Of a stretch of 64,000 nt of DNA, positions 32,539-41,876 are shown one piece after another (the stretch's first letter is position 1; every line of letters starts with the position of its first letter). The position numbers and the translations under genes were made by a program. The notes under the pieces were generated by a model. That model saw nothing but the letters and a program-made list of their open reading frames with translations. It did not search any database and was not told the DNA's origin. Source of the stretch: Capitulum mitella (taxonomy: Eukaryota > Arthropoda > Thecostraca > Pollicipedomorpha > Pollicipedidae); assembly GCA_030062745.1 (NCBI GenBank), contig CP099852.1, forward strand, positions 20,916,266 through 20,980,265. Direction: 5' to 3'.

Positions 32539-35395
32539 GTGCAACTTCCAGCACCACGTGCGGCGCGTGCACCCGGAGCAGGGGCGGCAAGTGCGGCAGG
32601 AGCTGTTTGCGCGCACCTTGTTAAGACAAAGCGACAGGTGAGCGCGTCGCTGAAATGATCCACCCGATCCGGAAACCTTCACCGCCGACCCAGCGCGCCC
32701 GAAAAAATTATCCTCGTGCTGCATTTGAAATCCAGCGAGTTGTGCATGCGTGCCGGTGTCCAGAAGACCATTGAGTTCCAAAGTTCCGAGCATAGCTGTA
32801 ATCTGAATGTCGGAAACGTCGCGGGTGGCTGCTGCACCGTGAAGCTACTCGTGCCTCGTCTGCAGATTCCCATGCAGATATACCCTATGTGGACGTCCGC
32901 GCCGTCGGCTGTCAGGTGGCCGCGCGGAAGGTGTTGACTGTGAATTGTGACGCGTCAACCTTCACGTGCGCCGTAGTGCCTGCGAGCCATGACGGAGGCG
33001 GCGGCCAGGCAACTCTCAGCTCCTGTGCACGAGAAGACCATCGATCGCATCAACGTGAGTGAGCGCCGATTGGCTGATGCCGTATTGGCTCGTCCTGTTG
33101 TCTGCGAATTGCCAGCGGTTTTGCATCGCATTTGTTCCGGCCATGGGGTCCACACCAGACGACACAACAGACGACAGACAATAACGGCGCGCGCCAGTGA
33201 TCGGCGCCGTGACACGCCTGAATGCATGAGCTCGACGCGCCGAGACGCACGTGCCGCAGTGCGCCTTGTGCCTTGCCTCGTGCAGCTGCTCCGTGAGCTA
33301 TCTAGTGGTCCGCGAGGAGGCGGCAGCTGACGACCGGCGCGTGTTCGCAGGAAGCGATTCGGGTGCGGCGCCGTGCGCAGGAGCTGGAGGAGGAGGAGGC
33401 GCAGCTGTCCGGCGAACCGCTGCCGGAACGGGTCCTTGCCGCGTCGCTGCAGCTCGACGGCGTGGAAAACGACCTGTTCCGGCACACGGGCACGGTGAGT
33501 CGCACGCGCACCTGACGGCGGTGGTAACGGTGTCGCGTTTCGAGACAAGCTTTTGGCACAGGTAACCGGCCGCGTGACGAAAAAGCGTCGTCGAGCCTCG
33601 GCACTCGAGCCAGCCCGCTTGCGCACAGACGGCCGGCAGTGTCCGCGGGCCAGCGAGACGAGTCGTCACGCTTTGCGCGAGCGGCACCTCGTGCTGAAAG
33701 GCGATTCTCTGTTTTCAGTACCAGCAGCAGCAGCTGGCCAACAGCCAGGCGTTGAGCCAGCTGCTGCGGCTGGCCGACGTCGGCGGCGTCGACGACGACT
33801 GGCGCCACATCGTCTGCGACCGGACGTCGACCGCAGCGGTGAGTCGACCGCCGCGGCAGCAGGCAAATGCAGTTGCGTTCAATTTTTATCACGGCACGAT
33901 AATCCCCGTTTCAACAGGGACGGTGTCCGCGTCACGCCGTTTTTGCACGCGCATTCTGAGCGCGGGGTGACCGCCGTACCGCGGCCGCGGGCCGGCCGTT
34001 TTCCGAGACGTACTCTTTCTGCCGACAGGTGTTCGGCGCGATTGCCAGAATGCTCAGGGTCCAGCCCTTCAACGGCCTGCGGCTGATGAAGGCCCTGCAG
34101 CATTTCTGCAGTCGCGTCGCCCAGTCGGCCTGGGCGCTGCGGTCGGCGGCCGTGACGCGCCAGTTTGCGCAGGTGGCGGAGGGCCTGGTCGGTCTCAGGC
34201 GGCAGCACAAATCCTGTTAGTGACGAGCGAACGTCGAGCTCCGACGAGCGATCGCAATAGTCCGGTCTCCGTCGAGTTGTTGCGTCGGCCATTCTGCGTT
34301 GGCCGTGGCCATTGAAACCCCGCGCACAGAAGGTGCGTTGCTGCGTGCTCGGTGTCCGCGCGCGGGCTGTCGGGGGGCCGACGCGCACGTGCAACAAAGG
34401 ATGTAAGATGATGACTACGGATGAACTGTGCCCTGTATTCAAAGCAATCTGCAGCCCTGGCGCACGAGACGCATTGTCTGGCTTCGTGTCGCAGGCGCGG
34501 GCGTCTTTGCCGGCGGGTGCGATCGGGTGGCGCGCTGCGGTGTTGTGGCTTGGCTTTGTCCAGTCCAGCTACTGGAGCCCAGTAGTGATTTATGTACATG
34601 GCATCGTCAGCTCGGTCCTGGCCGGGCTCTCGTGTGCAGTATTTGTCATGGGGTTTCGGGTCGGCAAAGACCGCCTTTTGCAGCGGCCGAAGAGCGATGG
34701 CTGCTTGAGATAGATGCCTTCGTTAGATTTTTCTTCACCGCCGGCATCCGAAAACTGGGCTTAGAAAACGCAGCCATTTCCTCGGATAAAGGCCCTCTGA
34801 TAAATGCCAGTCGTTTTCAGATGACTCTGACAATAGTTTCACTTCTGCCTCTGATCATACATCGAATGACATGACACGTAGCAAAGCAGGCCTGATACAG
34901 ACGGACGGGTACTTGTCGTGCAGCTTGCATGATTACTGCCATGAACAGCAGTACAGAAATGCACCAGAAGACCCGTCCTGCGGGCATTGTTACTTTTACT
35001 TGCATGCGGTGCTCACTACGTGCGTGCAACGTGTCGTGACGTCAGAGATTCGTTGAAGGCTGTAGTTTCTTTCGCCCGAGCTGCTTTAATCCGCAATGTC
35101 TGGCGTGCATACGATCCGGAACAACGCGGGGATTCATCTGCCGTGTATTTCATGTTGCCAGCTTCTTTCGCTCAGGAGCTAATGCATTTTGCCGTTCTGA
35201 AGCCGAACTGAAACAACGCAGCGCTTTTGCAGAGATCGACCAGGCCATGGCGCGCCGGCAGGACGCCAAGCGCGACCCGCGCCTTCAGTTCGGCCTGGAG
35301 GAGCGGGTCGCCATTGAGGACGTCTGCCAGCGCTTCTTCCAGCGGCACAGCTGGCCGGAGCCGCCCACCGCGCCGTCCAGAGACCTGGCCGTCAG
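32539..35395 (+). pseudogene. YR-like gene copy P1: N-terminal exons
   Basis: Plus-strand exons: half of the finger exon about 32539-32637 (CNFQHHVRRVHPEQ; the CPLC half is missing), a small exon 32977-33054 (MTEAAARQLSAPVHEKTIDR), 33351-33494 (144 bp, EAIRVRRRAQELEEEEAQLS), 33719-33838 (120 bp, YQQQQLANSQALSQLLRLAD), 34029-34191 (163 bp, VFGAIARMLRVQPFNGLRLM...) and 35233-35395 (163 bp, EIDQAMARRQDAKRD...). Phases fit: the fifth ends with one base and the sixth begins with two. These would be the coiled-coil and helical DNA-binding region in front of the catalytic domain. The expected next exon (88 bp) is missing: after a TG repeat the sequence jumps to the first proline-rich exon of the next copy. 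This is the mirror image of copy B. Confidence 0.75.
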
Positions 35396-35625
35396 GTTCA
35401 GAGACAAAGTGTGACGATGTCGACTGTGCGCGCCATCCGGCCGCCGGTGGGCGCACATTCGTTACCCGTTTTGTGGTATCGCCGGCTTGCGCTGCGCGGA
35501 TCTCCGGTGCGTTCGACGCGGACAGCTGGCGCGGCGGCAAACGGTGATCAATAGAGCGGCCATTGCGCCGCGCTCGTCGACCGACCGCCGACTAATGGCC
35601 GCCCGCCACAGACCGCGGCGCTCTC

Positions 35626-35661
35626 CGTGTGTCAGTGTGTGTGTGTGTGTGCGTGTGTGTT
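35626..35661 (+). repeat. TG dinucleotide repeat (intron)
   Basis: (TG)n with a few interruptions. A matching run stands at 38578-38607, at the same place in the intron before the 88-bp exon. Confidence 0.85.
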
Positions 35662-35713
35662 TAATGCTTTCGCGTCGCCGGCCCGGCCTTGAGCCCCGCG
35701 GGCGCGCCCGCCC

Positions 35714-36468
35714 TGTAGCGTTACTCCCGTTCCGCTCTCCGTCCGGTCTGCTGTAGTTGTCCGAATGCTGATGATCGTCTTGTTGTTTGTCTGCGAGGCA
35801 CTAGACATTCGGATTTTCGGATTCGACGCTGTATTGAAACTTGCAGAGCAGCGGACAGCAAATAACAGCGGAGAATAGCGGAGAACAGCGTAGTGCAGCG
35901 TAATCTAGCGGTAGGACCTTGATCCGCGTTGTGAATTTGGAAGATAACCGAAGCGGGAACTCACGGTCGAGAGAGAGCAGAGCAGAGCAGAGTGGTGCCG
36001 GCGATGGCGGGCCGGCTAGCAAGTCCAGAATCCATGACGGGGTCTGGGGGTTACGAGTTTTATACCTGGCCCGGGTGTGACGTAGAAGTGTGACGCGATG
36101 GTGAAGAAGTAAGTGACGTGTTGTGTGGTGGCGGGTTGTGATTGGCTGATTCCGATGGAAGGTTCTAGAAGCTTTTGGGGATGAGGCTGGGGTGTGAGCG
36201 CGTGACCGGTGCGTGGTTGGCCGTCTGGCACGTGTCTCTATGCGGGCCATGTGTCAACTTGCAAAAAGATAAACGGGCTGGCTGGCCTGGGAGTGGTGAG
36301 GCAAACATGTATGATTAATTGCTCTGCATCGGTAGTTAAGTCGCATGGTAGCAGCGTCAGAAATGCGGTCACAGCAACAGAATCACGCAGGCTCATCTCG
36401 CGGGCGCAGCGACGAAACAATATCTCCTCGCGGACACAGCGACGAATTCGTGCAGTACAATTGCTACA
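35714..36468 (-). mobile_element. Solo LTR
   Basis: A 755-bp segment beginning TGTAGC and ending GCTACA, flanked by GCCC on both sides (35710-35713 and 36469-36472), interrupts the first proline-rich exon. In copy B (22480-22990, minus) the same exon is continuous across this point and has a single GCCC, which gives an empty-site comparison. On the minus strand it contains AGCCAATCA (about 36140) and TATAAAA (36058-36064), as expected of an LTR promoter. Perfect 6-bp inverted ends and a 4-bp TSD fit a Gypsy-type LTR left by recombination between the two LTRs. No internal region is present. Confidence 0.8.
36058..36064 (-). promoter_or_regulatory. TATA box in solo LTR
   Basis: TATAAAA on the minus strand, about 80 bp downstream of a CCAAT motif, inside the solo LTR. 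A TTCTAGAAGCTTTTGG stretch at about 36161-36178 resembles a heat-shock element; that resemblance is weak. Confidence 0.45.
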
Positions 36469-36472
36469 GCCC

Positions 36473-37044
36473 GACCATCGGCGGACAGCCCGCGGCGGCC
36501 GGCCGCCGGCGGCCGACTTCTAAGTCCGGCGCAGCGAGCGGCCCGGCGTGTGCGCGTGCGCGTCTTCCCCGGCGGCACGCGACCGCGCCAGCCCGTGGCG
36601 GCCGCCGATCGGCGCGACCGGAGGCCGTCCGTCCCAGCCCCGGCAGCACGCCAGGCGCCATCCGCCCGGCCTGGGACATCAGGGCAGCGGCAGGCTGCCG
36701 CACCACGGCGGGCCGTGGCCCGGGATTTATTTCCGGCGCTGCCGCCGCAGCCGCGGCCGCCACGGCCGCCGCCGCCACCGCTGCCGCTGGCACGACCGCG
36801 GCCGCCGCCGCCGCCGCTGCGGCTGGTACGGCCGCGGCCGCCGGCACGGCCGCGACCGCCCCCGCCGCCGCCGCCGTCGCCGTGGCGGCCGGAGCGGAGT
36901 GAGCTCGGCGACACGCGGCCCGCAGCGGCCCGCCGGCTGGTGTTTCCGCCGGCACCGCCGCCGCCGCCGCCGCCGCCGCTTTCGCCGCCGCCGCCGCCGC
37001 CGAAGACGCCTTCGCCGCCGCCGCCGCCACCGCCGAAGACGCCT

Positions 37045-37094
<50 letters not shown>

Positions 37095-37430
37095 GCCGAA
37101 GACGCCTTCACCGTCGTCGCCGCAGCCTCCAGCGCCGAAGACGCCTTCGCCGCCGCCGCCGCCACCGCCGAAGACGCCCTCGCCGCAGCCGCCGCAGTCT
37201 CCACCGCCGAAGACGCCGCCGCCGCCGCCCCCGCCGCCGTATCCCCCGTCTCCGCCTCCATCGTCGGAGACGTCTTCGCCGAAGACGCCACCGCCGCCGC
37301 CGCCGCCGCCGCCGCCGACGACGGCCCCTTTGCCGCCGGCAGAGCGCCATCTTCCGTCGTCGTCGCAGCCGGCACGGGCCCTGTCGCCTCTGGTCGCCTC
37401 TGGTCGCGAAGACTGGACGCGGGGTCCACA
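36473..37430 (+). repeat. First proline-rich exon with CCG expansion (copy P2)
   Basis: From 36473 the sequence matches the proline-rich segment of copy B (shared VRVFPGGT...PRQPV, and later GLGH.GS..LPHHGG.WPGIYF in another frame). Copy B has one short run of about nine CCG/CGG triplets; here CCG triplets with CCGAAGACGCC interruptions run from about 36950 to 37330. One plus frame reads PKTPSPPPPPPPKTP-like repeats. All six frames stay open for hundreds of codons, so the true coding frame is not decided. No clear splice donor was found. Confidence 0.6.
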
Positions 37431-38577
37431 GACGACAGACAATGGCGGCGCGCGTCAGTGGTCGGCGCCGCGACACGCCTGAATGCCTGAGCTCGACGCG
37501 CCGACGCGCACGTGCCGCAGTGCGCCTCGTGCCTTGCGTCACGCGGCTGCCTCGTGAGCTATTTGGTCGTCCGCGAGGAGACGGCTGACGATCGGCGCGT
37601 GTTCGCAGCAAGCGATTCGGGCGCGGCGCCGTGCACAGGAGCTGGAGGAAGAGGAGGCACAGCTGCCCGGCGAGCCGCTGCCGGAACGTGTGCTCGCGGC
37701 GTCTGTGCGGCTGGACGGCGCCGATAACGATGTCTTCCGGCACACGGGCACGGTGAGTCGCACGCGCACCTGACGGCGATGGTAATGGTATCGCTTTTCG
37801 CGACCAGCTTTTGGCACGGGTAACCGGCCGCGTGACGAAAAAGCGTCGTCGAGCCCCGGCACTCGAGCCAGCCCGCTTGCGTACAGACGGCCGGCAGTGT
37901 CCGCGGTCCCGCGAGACGAGTCGTCACGCTTTGCGCGAGCGGCACCTCGTGCTGAAAGGCGATTCTCTGTTTTCAGTACCGGGAGCAGCAGCTGGCCAAC
38001 AGCCAGGCGCTGAGCCAGCTGCTGCGTCTGGCCGACGTCGGCGGCGGCGACGACGACTGGCGCCACATCGTCTGCGACCGGACGTCGACCGCAGCGGTGA
38101 GTCGACCGCCACGGCAGCGGGCAAATGCAGTTGCGTTCAATTTTTCTCACGGCACGATAATCCCCATTTGAACAGGGGCGGTGTCCGGCGACCAGGCCAT
38201 GGCGCGCCGGCAAGACGCCAAGCGCGACCCGCGCCTCCAGATCGGCCTGGAGGAGCGGGTCGCGATTGAGGACGTCTGCCGGCGCTACTTCGAGCGGCAC
38301 AGCTGGCCGGACCCGCCCACCGCGCCGTCCAGAGAGCTGGCCGTCAGGTTCAGGGAGTAAGTGTGGCGATGTCGACTGTGCGCGCCATCCGGCCGCCGGT
38401 GGGCGCACATTCGTTACCCGTTTTGTGATATCGCCGGCTTGCGCTACGCGGATCGCCGGTGCGTTCGACGCGGACAGCTGGCGCGGCGGCAAACGGTGAT
38501 CAATAAAGCGGCCATTGCGCCGCGCTCGTCCACCGATCGCCGACCAATGGCCACCCGCCATGGACCGCGGCGCTCTC

Positions 38578-38607
38578 CGTGTGTGTGTGTGTGTGCGCGT
38601 GTGTGTT
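38578..38607 (+). repeat. TG dinucleotide repeat (intron)
   Basis: (TG)n just upstream of the acceptor of the 88-bp exon; homologous in position to 35626-35661. Confidence 0.8.
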
Positions 38608-38631
38608 TTATGCTCGGTATGCGTGCTTCAG

Positions 38632-39009
38632 GATGCTGTACATCGCAATCTCCAACCTGAGCGGCCTGCGGACTGGCGCGGTGGCCGGCACAACCCTGGC
38701 GGAAATGGCCGCAGGGCAGGTACGTGTCTCGACGCGCGGTCCGTGTGATTTGTCGCGGCGCGCGCCGCAAACGGATGCAGGCTCTCGCGTGTCGACGGCA
38801 GCGGCATCACGCAGCGCAATGTCCGTCTTTCCCTTGGCAGATGCGCGAGGTGGACGGCGAGGTGAGCTGGTCGTGGTACAACACGGCCAGCAAGACGCTG
38901 GGCAGCCGCGGCAGGGTACTCGTCGTGGTGACCGAGTGGGTCTGGAGGGCGCTCCAGTACTTCGTGGGCGTGTTCCGACCCCTCCTGCTGAGCCAGACGG
39001 AGCACTCAG
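38632..39009 (+). CDS. Catalytic exons with Arg I and Lys of the YR-like domain
   Basis: Exon 38632-38719 follows GCTTCAG and reads MLYIAISNLSGLRTGAVAG, then TTLAEMAAGQ before GTACGT. Exon 38841-39009 follows TTGGCAG and reads MREVDGEVSWSWYN, TASKTLGSRGRVLVVVTEWV, then RALQYFVGVFRPLLL. This is the beginning of a tyrosine-recombinase catalytic domain: the Arg of the (T/S)GLR.G motif, then the beta-hairpin Lys (SKTLG) and a conserved ..RP element. The same pattern (RTGAV, HKT, RP) occurs in recombinase-like proteins encoded by Crypton-like elements and their relatives in animals. Donor, acceptor and phases agree. Confidence 0.7.
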
Positions 39010-39301
39010 GTGAGAGTTCGCCAAATGACAACGGGCGGCGTCGTGTAATGAGTGTGCTGTTCTTCACCTGAAAGCCGTCCCGCGCGAGTCACTCGAAAGC
39101 CGGCCGTCGCAGGGCTCAGTTCCTGCGCGAACGGTCGCACGCCCAACGGCTGCCGGACCCGGCGGCGGCGGCGGCAGGGGCCGGCGACCGTGGCAACATG
39201 AGGCTGGCATTGGGCAAGCCGACGCGCCGCGGCAGCGGGGCCGAGAGACTGTGTACCCTGAGCTGCGTGTGACCCGCCGTCGCCCTCGCTCCGTGCTGCA
39301 G

Positions 39302-39991
39302 CCGCGACACAGGCCGTGCTGCCCGGCGTCAGGACTTCGACCGTCGCCCTGGACGCCACCCTCCAGGCCGCCGCCGCCGAGCTGGGGCTGGGGCCGGCGC
39401 CCCGGCTCGTCGGCCGCTTCATCGGCAGCCGCAACAGGGCGTCCCAGAAAATCATGGTGAGTGGACAGGCATGAGCGCAACAGCCGCGTGCTATGCACTA
39501 GATGTGCGCGGTACGTCCTCTGTCTGTGCGTGTGCGTGTTTGCAACACGTCTTTCTACGATACCGTTGATTCGCGGAAAAAAACGTGCATTGCGCTGCGC
39601 ACTTTCTTGCGCGTCCACTCATCCATGGCAGTTTTCGGAGTGCGTTCCGCTTGTGTGCGTGCGTGCGCGGTTGTGTGCCAGTGTTTGGATGTCGTTGAGC
39701 TAGCGTCGCAAAAGCCGCATTCGCAGTTTTTTCCGTACGCATGGTTCGTCCTGACTCACACTCCAGAGCCGACTGCCGTGGCCGTGACACGCCTCAGGAA
39801 TGAACGGTGGGCTTCGCTGTTGACAGGATCGCCAACTCCGTGCCGCCGGCCGTCTGCAGGGCTTCAGCGCCGCCACGGCCGCTGAGGCCCGTGCGCACTC
39901 AAAGGAGACGGCCGAGCGGCACTACAGCGCCCACGGCCACCAGGAGCGCGTGCATGGGTACGCCTCCGCCTTCCGGCGCGTGGTCCTGCAG
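39302..39991 (+). CDS. Catalytic exons with box II and Tyr of the YR-like domain
   Basis: Exon 39302-39456 (acceptor GCTGCAG, donor ATG/GTGAGT) reads AATQAVLPGVRTSTVALDAT and ends NRASQKIM. Exon 39860-39991 (acceptor TCTGCAG, donor CAG/GTGAGC) reads GFSAATAAEARAHSKETAER, HYSAHGHQERVHGYASAF and RRVVLQ. The AHS..TAERHY block is the usual (G)HS..T...Y nucleophile region, and VRTST would be the second Arg. The His of the canonical HxxR is not conserved here (PGVR), so the box II assignment is less sure than the Tyr. Confidence 0.65.
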
Positions 39992-41182
39992 GTGAGCGCG
40001 GTGGTGTCTGCTGCCGGTTGTCACCAGTGGTCAAACTGTCAACGGGCAAAAGGACGAAACGCCGGCTACTAATCCGGGTCGTAATGGATCCATCGTTTTG
40101 TCAGCGGCAATGTCGTGCGCATTATGGCGGCAGCAGTGCTCTCCGTGACCAATGTCCTTTGCGTGCGGGCCGGTGTCTGACATGTACCGTATCGCCTCAC
40201 TGGCAACGGTCGGTCTCGGACTTTGCCCGCAGGAGGCTGCTGCTGCCGCAGAAGCCTCGCAGGAGCCGTAGCCCGGCCCGTCCAGTGCCCCGGACCCGGT
40301 GTGGCTCGGCGGGAGTCCGGGGTCCTTCTCGGACGGGTCGGACAGCCCGGAAGAGCCTCCTGGTGGCCCTGATCACGACTCGCCGCAGCCCGCCGGCCCT
40401 CCGCCGCAGCCCGTGGCGTGGCCCGCCGGCCCTCCGCCGCAGACCGTAGTGTGGCCCGACGGCCCTCCGCCGTAGCCCGTAGTGTGGCCCGCCGCCCCGC
40501 CGCAGCCCGCCGCGTGGCCCGTCGCCGCCACCGTGGCGGCCGCCCGCGGTTGGGCAGCGGCCGCGGGCCCGCCGCAGCCCGGCCCGTCCGGCGTCCCGCC
40601 CCTGCCCGCTCAAGCAGCGCCGATGCCGGTCGCCACGGTAAGTCAAAAGAACAACAGTCGTCAAGAAATCTCATGAAAGCGCTGAGAAAACGTTCTACCA
40701 TTGGCAGACACAACATTATTTTCTTAAACCTCTCTTATGCGTGAGAAACAATGTATGAAGTGTTCATGTCATCATCTCTTGGTCGGTCTCCATTTGTGTG
40801 ATGAACTACAACGTATACGAGAACCACACCTCAAGTCAAACGAAAAACAGACCATTGTCAGTGTCACTAATGTTGACGTTAATGATTGTGTGTCGCCGGC
40901 AGCCACCAGCGGGAATCGTGCGATTCCCCACCGGTCCGGTGGTGGCGGTCGAGGAGGCGACCGGCATCAGGATCGTAAGTAGTGGTCGCAGGGAGCGGGG
41001 AGAATGCTCTGTACCGTGAGCCCTTTACCTACCCGTACCATATACCTACATACTGCATACCCATACTATACAGCGTACCATTAAGCGTTAATCACTGCCC
41101 GAGTCGAACCTTGCACCGGAGCGCGAGCGGTGATGTTGATGCCCGGCGTTTCGGCTGGAGTTTCTGGAGTTTATGTTCCCAG

Positions 41183-41500
41183 CTGGAGGCCCTGCAGCCT
41201 TATTATGAGGCTGCTCGGCTCGAGCAGGGGCTGGCGCCGGGCGAGTTATACAGCTGCCGGCAGCAGCAGCAGCCCGGCCAGCAGGCGGTCGCCGGTCGGC
41301 CCAGCGGGCGGCATTACGCCCGCTGGAGCCCGGCCGAGATGGCCGTCCTGCGCTGGCACGAGGAGGTCCAGCACCGCCTGGTGTCTCCGGACGGGCGGAG
41401 CTTCCGGAGTATGTGGGCTTTCCTCGTGCAGGCCGGGCTATACTTCAACTTCCGCCGGACGGAACGGCATTGGTACCGGCGGCGCCGGACAGATAGGTAG
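41183..41500 (+). CDS. Myb-like C-terminal exon of the YR-like gene
   Basis: This 318-bp exon is present at five places (16377-16687 minus, 18535-18852 minus, 23466-23516 minus in part, here, and about 50897-51218 plus). It starts LEALQPYYEAARLEQGLAPG, has a Gln/Gly/Pro linker, then RWSPAEMAVLRWHEEVQH, SPDGRSFRSM and ERHWYRRRRTDR. The Trp...Glu..Ala...His spacing and the final basic R.W/Y..RRR helix resemble the Myb/SANT-like C-terminus of other animal recombinase-like proteins, such as the one at 45.8-47.9 kb (RAWHEAEKAAVLRPF). That family link is an inference. Here the last codon before the donor is TAG where copy B has CAG. Confidence 0.55.
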   Translation: MEALQPYYEAARLEQGLAPGELYSCRQQQQPGQQAVAGRPSGRHYARWSPAEMAVLRWHEEVQHRLVSPDGRSFRSMWAFLVQAGLYFNFRRTERHWYRRRRTDR

Positions 41501-41805
41501 GTAAGGAACAGAAACATTGTGGCTGTGAATGTGTGTTCTTTTACAATTGAGCCCACGCAAATATTGGCCGCTTCCTTCCCAGAACAACAAAGCACTAGAA
41601 TCCGTTAAAATGTTCATTGGAACCCAGTAAGCGCATGACCTGTAGATGGTACATGACCGTGCCCCTAAAGAAAACATGACGAGATGAAGACGAGACAGTC
41701 TGACGGGAGATTCCTTGGAAGTGCATTTTCACCATCAGACCTAACATTTCGCACTTTTACCCAGCCAGCGTCGTGAACAGCCGACGGTTGGCTTCCGTCC
41801 AGCCC

Positions 41806-41876
41806 CTGCCGTCCGGCCCCTGCTATCCGGCTGCTGTCCGGCCCCTGCTGTCCGGCCCCTGCCGTCGGGCTGACGG
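41806..41876 (+). repeat. CCGGCCCCTGC minisatellite (short version)
   Basis: Four to five units of the same repeat that is expanded at 17930-18250, at the same place behind the terminal exon start (41765). Confidence 0.75.

Larger units (their letters stand above)
37609..41776 (+). pseudogene. YR-like gene copy P2: most complete copy
   Basis: Plus-strand exons with matching phases: 37609-37752 (144 bp), 37977-38096 (120 bp), about 38190-38347 (DQAMARRQDAKRDPRLQIGL; its acceptor and the preceding 163-bp exon are deleted), 38632-38719 (88 bp), 38841-39009 (169 bp), 39302-39456 (155 bp), 39860-39991 (132 bp), 40233-40637 (405 bp, proline-rich), 40903-40974 (72 bp), 41183-41500 (318 bp, Myb-like), terminal start 41765 with TGA at 41774. 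Joined, these encode a tyrosine-recombinase-like catalytic domain flanked by DNA-binding modules, probably a nuclear protein. In-frame TAG codons stand at 40269 and 40473, and at 41498 where copy B has CAG. If the gene works at all it would end after the catalytic domain; more likely it is a pseudogene. All catalytic residues are still present. Confidence 0.75.

Noticed and set aside
36393-37588. Six long frames (about 310-350 codons), poly-Pro, poly-Ala, poly-Gly and poly-Arg
   Set aside because: Product of the CCG run; I kept only the observation that the segment overlaps a proline-rich exon and did not choose a frame.
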